DNA of 64,000 nucleotides. It comes from Chitinophaga ginsengisoli (lineage in GTDB: Bacteria; Bacteroidota; Bacteroidia; Chitinophagales; Chitinophagaceae). The notes under the pieces were generated by a model that saw only the letters and a list, made by a program, of their open reading frames with translations, did not search any database and was not told the DNA's origin. The position numbers were made by a program, and so were the translations under genes. Position 1 is the first letter of the stretch; every line of letters begins with the position of its first letter. This document shows, piece after piece, positions 17,139 to 26,431 of the stretch. The stretch lies in assembly GCF_003014595.1 (NCBI RefSeq), contig NZ_PYGK01000003.1, positions 310,001-374,000 on the forward strand, read 5' to 3'.

Positions 17139-19538
17139 ATGCGTAAACTACTTCACTTTATCTTTTTATGTTGGGCAGCCGGAGCCCATGCGGGCACTAT
17201 ACGGGTAACAGTATACACTATCGGTGAAACGCCTGTTCCCGGGGCTATTGTTACGCTGCAAGGCGTACATCCTCCTTCAATGGCGATACATATGGTTGCT
17301 GATTCTGCGGCCCGCGTTGCCTTCCATCCGGCTCAGGACGGGGAATATACCATCACCGCTGCCGCATTCGGCACCGGCATTGCCAACAGCGGCCCATTTG
17401 TATGGCATGGCCGCGATACGGCCATCACCCTAATGCTGCCGTCTAACACCAGGGAACTAGCCGGTGTTACGATTACCGCAAATAAGCCACTGGTAGAAGC
17501 CGATGGCGACAAGATCATTTACAACGCAGGAAGCGACCCCTCACTGGCGGGGCTGTCTGCCGCAGAGGCGCTGGCCAGAACGCCCTTCGTGAGCGTAGAT
17601 GGTGAAGGCCATGTGCAATTGAAGGGCAAGGGAGGCTTCCTCATCATGCTCAACGGAAAGCAAACGTCCATGTTTGCCAATAATCCCGGCGAAGTGTTAA
17701 AAGCGTTTCCAGCCACCATCATCAGTAAAATTGAAATAAATACCCAGCCGTCAGCCAAATATGAAGGTGAAGGGATCAACGGCATCATCAATATCATCAC
17801 CAAAAAGAAAGTGGCCGGCTACAACGCACATACTTCTCTTACCTATAACTCCATTGGCCAGGTGAATCCTAACATGGCCTTCAACCTGAAATACGGGAAG
17901 CTGGGTATCACCTCATTCGTATACTTTGCCAACAGCATGAACTTTCATGCGCATGGTGAACAAGTATACACCCCGCTCATCAGCGCACCGTTTGCGGAAC
18001 GTCGCACGCTCGATACCACTACCACGAACGGATATATGGCCGGTGGCAACCTGGAAGTAGCATACGACATTGACAGCCTACGGACACTCAGCCTCTATGG
18101 CCGCCTGGCCGCAGGTGGTAAGACGCTGGAACAGCAAAGCCTGATCCGTTCCTATAGTACGGCACATGACCTGCTCCAGCAAAGCAGGCTGACCTCCGAA
18201 GACGAATCGCATACCCCTTCCGGAGAAGCGGGGTTTGACTATCAGCAGCGGTTCAGGCAACCGGGCCGTTCCCTTTTTATGGGCGTGAACGTGCAGACCA
18301 GCGGTCAAAAAAAGATCCTGCAAAGCGGGCAGGTGTACACCACAGAGGAAGAGCGACTGCTTCGTAACCAGTATCGCGGCAGCAACACACAAACCTGTAT
18401 CCAGGCTGATTATGCGCTGCCAATCCACCCATCATTCATCCTGGAAATGGGTGCGAAAGCCATCTTCCGGCAGGTCGGCGCTGTTTATGCCAGCCAGATA
18501 AAAGACCTGGACGCCGATCAATATCACCCTGACCTTGCTAACGACGACGAGCTGACCTATAGCCAAAATGTAGGGGCGCTGTACAGCATGGGCACCTGGA
18601 AAATAAAGCGTGGCGGTATCACCGTCAAAACGGGCGGACGATTGGAAAAAACCAATATACAAGGGCATTTTATCCGCAAGAAAACGGATGTGACACAGGA
18701 TTACTACAGCTTCCTCCCCAGCTTTTCGATTACAAAAAACTGGGCGAGTGGCCGGTATCTTACCTTGCAGTACAGCCGTACGCTTACACGGCCCGGCCTC
18801 AGCTTTCTGAACCCTTACACCGACAACCGTGATCCACTCCTCATCAGCCGGGGTAACGAGCATCTGCATCCCGAGTTCACCAATAACGGGGAAGTATCCT
18901 TCTCCAATTTCAACGACAAATTCTCTTACACCCTTGCCCTTAGTGGCGCGCTGACCCAAGGCAGCATTCAGCGGTACATCCGTTTTGATGAAGCTACAGG
19001 CGTCAGCACCCAAACGTACAGCAACATCGGCCGTAGCCAGGTGGCCGGCGTTAGCGGCTACCTTTCCGCTAATCCGGCAAAGCAACTTTCCGCCACTCTA
19101 AATTTCAATTGTTATTATGCAGCTATTAGCAGCACTGCCGATGCCTCGGAAAAGCACCGTGGATTATATGGCTCTCTAAGCACAGCGGTGACTTATCTGC
19201 CCAGCGAGAAGTGGATGTTATTCAGTAATGTCAATTATACCAGGCCCCCGGTACAGCTGCAAGGGCGGAGCGGCGATTTTCTGTTCTACAACATCGGGGC
19301 CGGTTACTGGCTGTATAAAAAGAAATTAAGGCTTACTGTGGCCATGCTAAATTTCATGAACAAATACTGGCAGGTAAATGACCGCTTCGAATCTCCTCTG
19401 GTTCGACAGCAAAATACCAGTTTCAGAGACGTTAGAAGCCTCTCCATAGGCCTTCGTTTCAGCTTTGGTAAATTAAATGAAAATACCTCCCGGAAAAGAG
19501 GTGTTAAGATAGACGATCGCAACCAGGATCCACAATAA
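17139..19538 (+). CDS. Outer-membrane beta-barrel protein, TonB-dependent receptor-like (OMP_b-brl_3)
   Basis: 799 residues. Signal peptide ending AHAG, a carboxypeptidase-regulatory-like beta-sandwich at about 20-105, a plug-like domain at about 110-220 (LNGKQTSM, IEINTQPSAKYEGEGINGI), and then a long barrel of alternating strands. This is the OMP_b-brl_3 arrangement common in Bacteroidota. Probably imports or exports an unknown ligand. No SusD partner is next to it. Divergent from the LytS/LytTR pair, 195 bases apart. Confidence 0.88.
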   Translation: MRKLLHFIFLCWAAGAHAGTIRVTVYTIGETPVPGAIVTLQGVHPPSMAIHMVADSAARVAFHPAQDGEYTITAAAFGTGIANSGPFVWHGRDTAITLMLPSNTRELAGVTITANKPLVEADGDKIIYNAGSDPSLAGLSAAEALARTPFVSVDGEGHVQLKGKGGFLIMLNGKQTSMFANNPGEVLKAFPATIISKIEINTQPSAKYEGEGINGIINIITKKKVAGYNAHTSLTYNSIGQVNPNMAFNLKYGKLGITSFVYFANSMNFHAHGEQVYTPLISAPFAERRTLDTTTTNGYMAGGNLEVAYDIDSLRTLSLYGRLAAGGKTLEQQSLIRSYSTAHDLLQQSRLTSEDESHTPSGEAGFDYQQRFRQPGRSLFMGVNVQTSGQKKILQSGQVYTTEEERLLRNQYRGSNTQTCIQADYALPIHPSFILEMGAKAIFRQVGAVYASQIKDLDADQYHPDLANDDELTYSQNVGALYSMGTWKIKRGGITVKTGGRLEKTNIQGHFIRKKTDVTQDYYSFLPSFSITKNWASGRYLTLQYSRTLTRPGLSFLNPYTDNRDPLLISRGNEHLHPEFTNNGEVSFSNFNDKFSYTLALSGALTQGSIQRYIRFDEATGVSTQTYSNIGRSQVAGVSGYLSANPAKQLSATLNFNCYYAAISSTADASEKHRGLYGSLSTAVTYLPSEKWMLFSNVNYTRPPVQLQGRSGDFLFYNIGAGYWLYKKKLRLTVAMLNFMNKYWQVNDRFESPLVRQQNTSFRDVRSLSIGLRFSFGKLNENTSRKRGVKIDDRNQDPQ

Positions 19539-19662
19539 TCAAAACACTTGCCTGTCACTGAAGTTTCGCCGGAAAACTATCACCTGGCATATACAAACCA
19601 ATCCCAGATTGTCAGATCCATTTATAAAATAAGCGCTACATTTATCTACTTATCCCATATAA

Positions 19663-21152
19663 ATGAAACATCAACTATTAACACGCTTTTTTTTTTGCCA
19701 CTTTGTTTAATCACTTCGTTTGCCAGCGCACAATCTCTTACCACTTCTGATAGTATAGACATCTTTGTAAAGAGCAAAATGCAGCAACGCCACATTCCTG
19801 CCCTGCAGGTAGCTATTGTACGAGATGGAGCAATTGTCAAAAACACAACTTATGGCATTGCTAATCTTGAATATAATATCAAGGCCACAGACCAAACGAT
19901 CTTTTCTGTCAACTCAATTACCAAAGCTTTTGTAGGAGTAGCCATTATGCAATTGGCGGAAGAGAATAAGCTGAAAATCACAGATCCGCTGTCGCGTTAT
20001 CTGGATAGCTTACCTGATAGCTGGAAGAATATCACTTTGCAGCAGGTACTGACACATATCTCGGGACTGCCTGACATTATGAATGAGGAAGAGCAGGTAA
20101 TGGGACATGGGGATGAGCAGGAAGCGATGCAACAGGTAAAGCTGTTACCCATTGAGTTTAAACCCGGTGAAAGGTTCAGGTACAACCAGACGGGCTATGT
20201 GTTGCTGGGACAGATTATCACGAAACTGAGCGGAATGCATTTTACACAGTTTATCGAGGAAAGGCAGTTCAAGCCTGCTGGTATGGTGCTTACCCGGTTT
20301 GGTGACTCTTACGATGTAATTCCCAATTATGCGGGCGCCTATACGATGAACAGACAAGTGGGCGACCGCTTTATTCGAAACAGTACACCGGGAAATAGTT
20401 ATATACAGTTTCCCCTGTTTTTCAGAACGGCTGCAGGTATACAATCTACGGCTACAGATATGGCTAACTGGGTGATAGCTTTGAAAGCCAGGAAATTATT
20501 AAAACAGTCATCCAGTATTGACCTCTTATGGACACCGGCTATACTTAACAATGGGAAAATCGGCGGCTTTAACATGTTAACAAACGGATACGCCCTGGGT
20601 TGGCCTACTGTAACCCGGGATGAGCATCCTGCCGTTGGTCCTGTGGGCGGCGGACGATCAGCTTTATTCGTATATCTGAAAGATGATCTTTCCATTATAG
20701 TATTGACCAATCTGATGGGAGGCAATCCGGATCAGTTTATTGATGAAATTGCCGGCTTCTATATCCCGGATATGCGTGAAGTGAATGGTTTCGGGTTGCC
20801 AGCCAATCTGAAGAAACTAAGAGCCGCCTTGCTGAAAGAGGGCTTCGACAAAGCCGTCACCGTCGCTGCTCGTTTGAAAAAGAACGATCCGGCATTTCAA
20901 CTGAATGAAAATGAATTGAATAAATGGGGGTATCAACTCTTTGCTCAGAAGAATATCAGCGCGGCAACAGCTATCTTCAAACTGAACGTATCACTATACC
21001 CTCAGAGTGCAAACACCTACGACAGTCTCGCGGAAATACTGGAGGCTACAGAGCAGTACTCAGAAGCCCTTGCCAATTATAGGAAAGTGGTCGCATTAGA
21101 GCCGCAGAATAAACACGCAGCTGCAAGGATACAGGCCTTGTCAGCCAAATAA
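19663..21152 (+). CDS. Serine hydrolase with C-terminal TPR, start shifted by a T10 tract
   Basis: A beta-lactamase-family hydrolase with SxxK (NSITKAF), a Tyr motif written YNQTG rather than the usual YxN, a glycine-rich GPVGGGRSALF, and a C-terminal TPR stretch (YPQSANTYDSLAEILEATEQ). The natural start appears to be ATG 19663, giving MKHQLLTRFFF, but a run of ten T at 19687-19696 then sends that frame to a stop at once. With one more T it would continue LPLCLITSFASAQ, a perfect signal peptide, into the open frame. The open frame itself extends upstream to a TTG at 19548 without a signal start. Either phase variation, slippage or a read error. Confidence 0.75.
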
Positions 21153-21231
21153 ATATTAAAGGGAAGACGTGCTCAAACTGATCTGTTAGATCGTGTGTAA
21201 TCAGGTTTGAGTTTCGCATATCCGGAGTTAC

Positions 21232-21269
21232 AAAAGCCCGGCTTCTAATCTAATAGAAGCCGGGCTTTT
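21232..21269. terminator. Perfect 15-base-pair hairpin terminator, copy 1
   Basis: AAAAGCCCGGCTTCT pairs perfectly with AGAAGCCGGGCTTTT over an eight-base loop. Ends the serine hydrolase gene and serves the EthD-like fragment on the other strand. Confidence 0.85.
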
Positions 21270-21301
21270 GTGTTTGCATGAAGTGCCTGCGAAGTCTAAG
21301 C

Positions 21302-21444
21302 CCCTATTTCACAACTTCACTCACCAAAATGACAGGCATAGCATTCGTATAATTCACAAAATCTCCACGAATCGCGTCTCTATTTGGAGCGATAGCCGCC
21401 TGATATTCACTTAAGCTTTTTACATAGAAAGTGCCGATAGCCAT
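21302..21444 (-). pseudogene. 3' fragment of the EthD-like gene
   Basis: Minus strand encodes MAIGTFYVKSLSEYQAAIAP through VILVSEVVK, identical apart from a few residues to the end of the intact protein at 24923-25351. Upstream sequence changes abruptly at 21445, so the 5' two thirds are absent. Confidence 0.85.
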
Positions 21445-21660
21445 TGGGAACATTATTGACCATCATAATCTCCCGGGAAACTTTGCCGTTTTTGAAGAAT
21501 TTACGCGCAATAAACTTTTTTGCACCATCTAAATATTCTTCCTCGCTCATGATTTTTTTCCCATCAATCCAATATCCCCTGCTTATTCCACTTAAACTAT
21601 CATCCTTAAAATTCTGAAACTGTACAGTAAAAGTATCTGATAACTATATAGCTCCTTAAC
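21445..21660 (-). pseudogene. N-terminal half of a split gene
   Basis: The minus strand reads TFTVQFQNFKDDSLSGIS, GYWIDGKKIMSEEEYLDGA and KNGKVSREIMMVNNV up to the repeat edge at 21445. If the two edges of the 3.2-kb block are joined, this frame runs on in phase into SGAVGQEVYGAGNAFG at 24682. Upstream start not identified. No family recognised. Confidence 0.6.
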
Positions 21661-21771
21661 CCAAAGATGGAACAGGTACTAGTTTTTGGTGACTGATTAT
21701 CCCCCATAAAATTGATTGAATTGTAGAACTATTGATTTGATTTTTTGTAACAGCAGGGCGTGCATCACTGC

Positions 21772-21779
21772 TAACTTTG
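21772..21779 (+). promoter_or_regulatory. Bacteroidota -7 box TAACTTTG
   Basis: Exact TAnnTTTG match 20 bases before the start at 21800, with TTTTTTG about 24 bases upstream as a -33-like element (a slightly long spacer). Confidence 0.55.
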
Positions 21780-21799
21780 TATCAGAAAAAGTAAATACA

Positions 21800-22258
21800 A
21801 TGAAAACAAAAGAACAGATCAGAACTCTTGCACAGCAGGCTTTCAAAAATCACCTGGAATATCTTTCTTCTGGAAGAATTACAGAATGGGTGGACTTGTT
21901 CACAAATGACGGCGAATTACAATTCCCATATGCTCCAGCAGATTTCCCAAAATACGTAGCTGGAAAGAAGGCGCTCTATGATTATATGAAGAATTTCCCT
22001 GAACACTTTAAGGTAACATTCGAAAACCTTCATTTCCATGCAACAGAGGATCCTGCACTGGTAATTGCAGAGTTTACAAGTGCAGGGCATGCCATTTCAA
22101 CTGGCAAATCCTATGATCAAAAGTATATTTCAGTAGTTACTACCAACGAAGATGGAGAGATCGTTAAATATGTAGATTTCTGGAATCCAATGATCGCGTT
22201 GGAATCTCTTAATGCACCACTCGCAAGCTTTGTAGGAGGCAACCAGGCACAAATCTAA
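21800..22258 (+). CDS. SnoaL-like / NTF2-fold protein
   Basis: 152 residues from the ATG at 21800; the in-frame upstream extension to 21716 runs through the promoter. The sequence (KNHLEYLSSGRITEWVDLFTNDG, then YDYMKNFPEHFKVTFENLHFH, then KYVDFWNPM) follows the SnoaL or PhzA/B-like NTF2 fold: a small cone-shaped enzyme or ligand-binding protein. The AraC regulator downstream may control it. It lies inside the block bounded by the direct repeats. Confidence 0.82.
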   Translation: MKTKEQIRTLAQQAFKNHLEYLSSGRITEWVDLFTNDGELQFPYAPADFPKYVAGKKALYDYMKNFPEHFKVTFENLHFHATEDPALVIAEFTSAGHAISTGKSYDQKYISVVTTNEDGEIVKYVDFWNPMIALESLNAPLASFVGGNQAQI

Positions 22259-22270
22259 TCCGTTAATCGC

Positions 22271-22300
22271 CAGCCGCGGGATTATCTAATCCCGCGGCTG
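22271..22300 (+). terminator. Perfect 14-base-pair hairpin
   Basis: CAGCCGCGGGATTA pairs with TAATCCCGCGGCTG around a two-base centre directly after the SnoaL-like gene. No long T run follows. Confidence 0.65.
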
Positions 22301-22351
22301 TCATGCTTTATAGAGATATGTTTCCACTATCAAATCTCATTATTATACACC

Positions 22352-23314
22352 ATGAATTATTTGCGTAATTTTACTTTTCTGAAAAGAGTCTTTTGTAATC
22401 ATAATCAGAAAAAGAAATTGGCTAAACCAGAGACAATAGAAGAGTATTATGCAAGCCGCCCTTTTTTGCCTGCCGCTGATGCACCAAAAAATGCTGCGCA
22501 TTTTAACATCTTTCGCATTGGTGCCCCTGATATTGAAGACATAAGCGTTCCCTTCGGAAGGAAAGACTATTATAAAATTTGTATCATCACGGGCAACAGT
22601 CGCATACATTATGCTGACAGAACATTTGAGGTACAGAAGCGAGGGCTTTTATTTGCCAATCCACAAATTCCATACAACTGGGAGCCACTTTCTTCTAATC
22701 AACAGGGCTTCAGCTGCATATTCAATGAAGCTTTTTTCGATCACTTTGGAAGGATAAAGGATTATCCTGTTTTCAAGTCAGGCGGTTTTCCCGTATATGA
22801 ACTGACAGCTGCAGAACTGTCAGTGATCAAGGCCATTTTCGAGCAAATAATGAGTGAAAAGGAAGGACAGTTTGAATTCCGAGATAACGCGATAAGAACG
22901 CTTATACTTCAACTGATACATAGCGCCATAAAAATGCGCCCCGCAGATAATACTGCTCCGGAGAAAGTAAATGCGGCAGGCAGGATCACCACACTATTTT
23001 TAGAACTGCTGGAACGACAATTTCCCCTGGAAAATGCATCATCCGAAATTCAACTTCGTTCTGCCTCTGATTTCGCTACACAGATGGCTGTACACGTTAA
23101 TCATCTGAATAAATCCGTAAAGGAAATAACCAATAAAACTACATCTGAGATTATTATGCAACGTTTGTTGCAGGAAGCTAAGATCATGCTGAAACATACA
23201 AGTTGGCCTATATCAGATATTGCCTATGCGCTCGGTTTTGAGGGGCCTACGCACTTCAGTGGTTTTATTAAACGACAGCTGCAGTTGTCTCCTTCTCAGT
23301 ACCGGAATGCATAG
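22352..23314 (+). CDS. AraC-family transcriptional regulator
   Basis: 320 residues. The N-terminal cupin-like sensor (VQKRGLLFANPQIPYNWEP) is followed by a C-terminal double HTH (FATQMAVHVNHLNKSVKEI, ISDIAYALGFEGPTHFSGF, QLQLSPSQYRNA). Same strand as the SnoaL-like gene, which is a plausible target. Ligand unknown. Confidence 0.92.
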   Translation: MNYLRNFTFLKRVFCNHNQKKKLAKPETIEEYYASRPFLPAADAPKNAAHFNIFRIGAPDIEDISVPFGRKDYYKICIITGNSRIHYADRTFEVQKRGLLFANPQIPYNWEPLSSNQQGFSCIFNEAFFDHFGRIKDYPVFKSGGFPVYELTAAELSVIKAIFEQIMSEKEGQFEFRDNAIRTLILQLIHSAIKMRPADNTAPEKVNAAGRITTLFLELLERQFPLENASSEIQLRSASDFATQMAVHVNHLNKSVKEITNKTTSEIIMQRLLQEAKIMLKHTSWPISDIAYALGFEGPTHFSGFIKRQLQLSPSQYRNA

Positions 23315-23350
23315 TTTGGTGTACACATGTTTTAATTCATTCTGAAGGAA

Positions 23351-23863
23351 GTGGCATCTGGCATCCCATTTTTCATTTCATGGAAGCTATATTCACAAAC
23401 TACGCATCTTCCAGAAATCCAATTAACTTTATACCCCATTTTGGGTAATGACATTGCCCCAAAAAAAGATATTGAACTACTTATGGGACCTATACCAGAA
23501 AACTATACCGATTTTTTATATTGGTTGAAGAATCAAACCGAAAATTATTGGAGCCAGGATCCTAAAACCACAACAAACGAAGATAAATGTCCGCAGTGGG
23601 CATATGGAGCTAAGTGGATCGGTATGAGCGATGAATAGATTGACCATGTACAGGAAAAATATTCGATAAATTTTACGCCAGAGCATAGAGAGTTCCTGAG
23701 AATCCTTCATACTATCGATCGAAAGGAAAAAATATATAGCGAATACGGTAGTGAGGAAGGAGAATACTATGAGCGCTCCTTCTTCCGCAATTGGCTGGAA
23801 GACGACGAGGATATACGATCGAGGTTGAGCTTTGTATATGATACGATATCAGAGGATAAGTAA
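23351..23863 (+). pseudogene. SMI1/KNR4 (SUKH)-like gene with internal amber stop
   Basis: A frame from GTG 23351 runs to TAG at 23636, then continues in the same phase to TAA at 23863. Before the stop it reads PIPENYTDFLYWLKNQTENYW, split here as PIPENYTDFLYWLK and NQTENYW; after it, IDHVQEKYSINFTPEHREFL, which resembles the SMI1/KNR4 immunity fold (usually E/D at the stop position). One nonsense change seems to have inactivated an otherwise intact gene of about 170 codons. Suppressed read-through is possible but not indicated. Confidence 0.65.
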
Positions 23864-24001
23864 ATTGGTTGCTATTTTCCCCTGCAGACCTTTATATGAT
23901 CTGTATTTTTTCCTTCTTACAAGGCTTTTAAGTCCACTATTTGTTTAAAAGAAGCACATCGCTATTGCAAAACAAAAACAAACATCCAAAGTCCGACATC
24001 T

Positions 24002-24391
24002 CTAGTTTTCATGCCTGCAATATCCCAAATAAAACATAGGGATGTTCTCTTCATTTGATAACCGGGATAACCGATCATTCTCGTATAAGTATCCATCTTT
24101 TATCCACAGCGTATCCCCTAAGCGCTGGGGTTTCTCGGTGTTATACTTCAAATACAGAACATTACCATCCTGCTTCCATGTTCCAAGATACCACATGTCG
24201 AAGAAAATTCCTGTCCAATTCAGTTCGAACGATTTATCACTTCTGAACTTTAATGTAGCCTGATTCTGCGTCCCCTCAAAGCAAGCTCGAATTACAATTT
24301 TACTTTCCAGGCACTCTGAGCTTAGTCGATATGGACTGAGAAAAAAGTAGCATAATAACGCCAGGTAAAGTAATGTTGGGAGGGTACGCAA
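24002..24391 (-). CDS. Small secreted hypothetical protein
   Basis: 129 residues with a hydrophobic N-terminus (LLYLALLCYFFLSPYRL) that may be a signal or anchor. The mature part (FRSDKSFELNWTG, then YLGTWKQDGNVLYLKY) suggests a small beta-rich lipocalin-like domain. A decayed paralog lies at 6133-6278. Its start overlaps the end of the split gene fragment by 92 bases, which is unusual and may reflect a frameshift. Confidence 0.55.
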   Translation of the reverse strand: MRTLPTLLYLALLCYFFLSPYRLSSECLESKIVIRACFEGTQNQATLKFRSDKSFELNWTGIFFDMWYLGTWKQDGNVLYLKYNTEKPQRLGDTLWIKDGYLYENDRLSRLSNEENIPMFYLGYCRHEN

Positions 24392-24682
24392 GATGCCCTC
24401 CGTTTAACAAGCTGGCTTCCAGTGGGATCTCTTCTCTCTGTAATCTAAAGGTAAACTGCGGCAAGTCTACATCTTCCTTTTTCACAATAACAAGCCTACA
24501 ATTGATATGTTTACTACCGAGTACATCAAACGATGCCGACCTGCTTTGTGAAGTATCGAAATTCGACACCGGATAATCTACAAAAATAAAGAAACCGGCA
24601 TCAGGCACCGGGAAATAATGTCCTGGCACTATCCCGAATGCATTACCTGCACCGTATACTTCCTGACCAACTGCTCCTGATT
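24300..24682 (-). pseudogene. C-terminal half of a split gene
   Basis: The minus strand from the repeat edge at 24682 reads SGAVGQEVYGAGNAFGIVPG, YFPVPDAGFFIFVDYP, and QFTFRLQREEIPLEASL to a stop at 24300. The open frame continues upstream only into antisense of the hydrolase repeat, so the true N-terminus has been cut off. It connects in phase with the fragment at 21445-21660 when the block ends are joined. Function unknown. Confidence 0.6.
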
Positions 24683-25063
24683 GAAGCCCTTGCCAATTAT
24701 AGGAAAGTGGTCGCATTAGAGCCGCAGAATAAACACGCAGCTGCAAGGATACAGGCCCTGTCAGCCAAATAAATATTAAAGGGAAGACGTGCTCAAACTG
24801 ATTTGTTAGATCATATGTAATCAGGTTTGAGTTTCGCACATCCGGAGTCACAAAAGCCCGGCTTCTAATCTAATAGAAGTCGGGCTTTTTGTTTGTATGA
24901 AGTGCCTGCGAAGTCTAAGCCCCTATTTCACGACTTCACTCACCAAAATGACAGGCATAGCATTCGTATAATTCACAAAATCTGCACGAATCGCGTCTCT
25001 ATTTGGAGCGATAGCCGCCTGATACTCACTTAAGCTTTTTACATAGAAAGTGCCGATAGCCAT
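24683..25063. repeat. Direct repeat copy 2 (381 bases)
   Basis: Second copy of 21063-21444, same orientation, 3.62 kb downstream. Here the EthD-like gene is complete and the hydrolase is only a 3' fragment (24683-24771, ending in the same AAATAA stop). Confidence 0.9.
24852..24889. terminator. Hairpin terminator, copy 2
   Basis: AAAAGCCCGGCTTCT and AGAAGTCGGGCTTTT, one substitution from copy 1. It now ends the EthD-like gene. Confidence 0.8.
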
Positions 25064-25351
25064 AAAAGGCAAAGGTTGGTTGGGAATACCACTGGAGAGC
25101 CCTTTTTCAATGGTATATTTAACCAGATTTGACCCTAAAAAGCCCGCCACCATAGGCATGTGTTTAGTTTCATAATACTCCATATTGAAGGTCTTGCCTT
25201 CGGCATAAGGGTACATGATAGAGATCTTAATTAAGCCTTTTTCAGTAATATCAGTATTGTGTTCCTTAGATTTTCCAGGCTGCTTTTCCTGACTAAAGGC
25301 AATTAAACTAGTGGTTAAAAGCAAACAGGATAAGATTAATTTAAGCTTCAT
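24923..25351 (-). CDS. Secreted EthD-like dimeric alpha/beta-barrel protein
   Basis: 142 residues: signal peptide ending IAFS, then an EthD domain (IKISIMYPYAEGKTFNMEYY, ETKHMPMVAGFLG, AIGTFYVKSLSEYQAAI). EthD proteins are small dimers that handle aromatic or quinone ligands in oxidative pathways; a periplasmic form is less common. Divergent from the SDR pair at 25572. Confidence 0.85.
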   Translation of the reverse strand: MKLKLILSCLLLTTSLIAFSQEKQPGKSKEHNTDITEKGLIKISIMYPYAEGKTFNMEYYETKHMPMVAGFLGSNLVKYTIEKGLSSGIPNQPLPFMAIGTFYVKSLSEYQAAIAPNRDAIRADFVNYTNAMPVILVSEVVK

Positions 25352-25571
25352 AACTGGTTAACTTTATTTAAAGAAATGTAAGACTTTAATAGCACTTAAA
25401 GAAATTTCGGGCGACTGAATATCTTCCCATAAATCAGACCACCGTGGTAGCGCCAGTAGTTCCAATGTGATCTACATCACAATATTGTCTCCCTGCTGCC
25501 AACGTGATGTATGTCACGTAGTCATCTCAATTTTCATCGCGAATTTTACATCGTAATCAAAACATAAAACG

Positions 25572-26390
25572 ATGTCAAAGATAATTTTCATTACAGGAGC
25601 CTCACGCGGATTTGGCAAAATCTGGGCAGAAGCATTTTTGAAACGCGGTGATAAAGTAATTGCTACAGCCCGCGATATCAGCCATCTGAATGACTTAGTA
25701 AAAAGTTACGGAGAAAATGTATTCCCCCTTAAACTTGACGTGAATGACCGCAACGCAGTCTTTGCTGCAGTTAATGCAGGGAGACAACACTTTGGCGCTA
25801 TTGATGTGCTGATAAATAACGCCGGTTATGGTTTGTTCGGTGCTATTGAAGAAACTACCGAGCAAGAAGCACGCGAACAGATGGAAACAAATTTCTTCGG
25901 CCTGCTTTGGGTAACACAGGCAGTACTACCAATTATGCGCGAACAAAAAAGCGGCCATATTATCCAGTTATCAAGCGTACTGGGAGTGGTAACCGTTCCA
26001 ACACTAGGATTATACAATGCGTCTAAGTTTGCGGTAGAAGGTTTAACAGAATCCTTAGCACCGGAAGTTGCACAATTCGGTATAAAGGTCTCTATGGTAG
26101 AACCAAATGCTTTTTCAACCGACTGGGGTGGCGCTTCAGCTATTCATACGTCGGCAAACCCTATTTATGATCAGGTTAAATCAGATCTACAGGCTGGCTT
26201 TACCCCTGACTTCTTCGGTAAACCGGAAGCAACTGCCGAGGCGATCTTAAAACTGGTAGATAGTGAAAATCCGCCGTTACGGTTATTCCTTGGCAGCAAG
26301 GCATATCCCTGGGTAAAACAGGTGTATCAAACCCGCTATGCGGAATGGGATACCTGGAGTGAAGTGTCAAACGAAGCCCATGGACACTAA
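25572..26390 (+). CDS. SDR-family oxidoreductase
   Basis: 272 residues, classical SDR: TGASRGFG near residue 8, NNAGYG near 87, Ser in LSSVLG, catalytic YNASK. The variant RGFG in place of GIG is common in this subgroup. First of two tandem SDRs with similar layout. Substrate unknown. Confidence 0.92.
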   Translation: MSKIIFITGASRGFGKIWAEAFLKRGDKVIATARDISHLNDLVKSYGENVFPLKLDVNDRNAVFAAVNAGRQHFGAIDVLINNAGYGLFGAIEETTEQEAREQMETNFFGLLWVTQAVLPIMREQKSGHIIQLSSVLGVVTVPTLGLYNASKFAVEGLTESLAPEVAQFGIKVSMVEPNAFSTDWGGASAIHTSANPIYDQVKSDLQAGFTPDFFGKPEATAEAILKLVDSENPPLRLFLGSKAYPWVKQVYQTRYAEWDTWSEVSNEAHGH

Positions 26391-26431
26391 ATATCTGCTC
26401 TCATTCTAAAACGACAATAAAAGATCATATC

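Larger units (their letters stand above)
21063..21444. repeat. Direct repeat copy 1 (382 bases)
   Basis: About 97 percent identical to 24683-25063, with one one-base indel and roughly a dozen substitutions by eye. It contains the last 30 codons of the serine hydrolase, the hairpin terminator, and the 3' end of the EthD-like gene. In this copy the hydrolase is complete and the EthD-like gene is cut. Confidence 0.9.

Noticed and set aside
24300..24851. 183-codon frame as a complete gene
   Set aside because: Its first 56 codons are antisense to the repeated serine-hydrolase sequence; only the part from 24682 onward is protein-like, so it was recorded as a truncated fragment.
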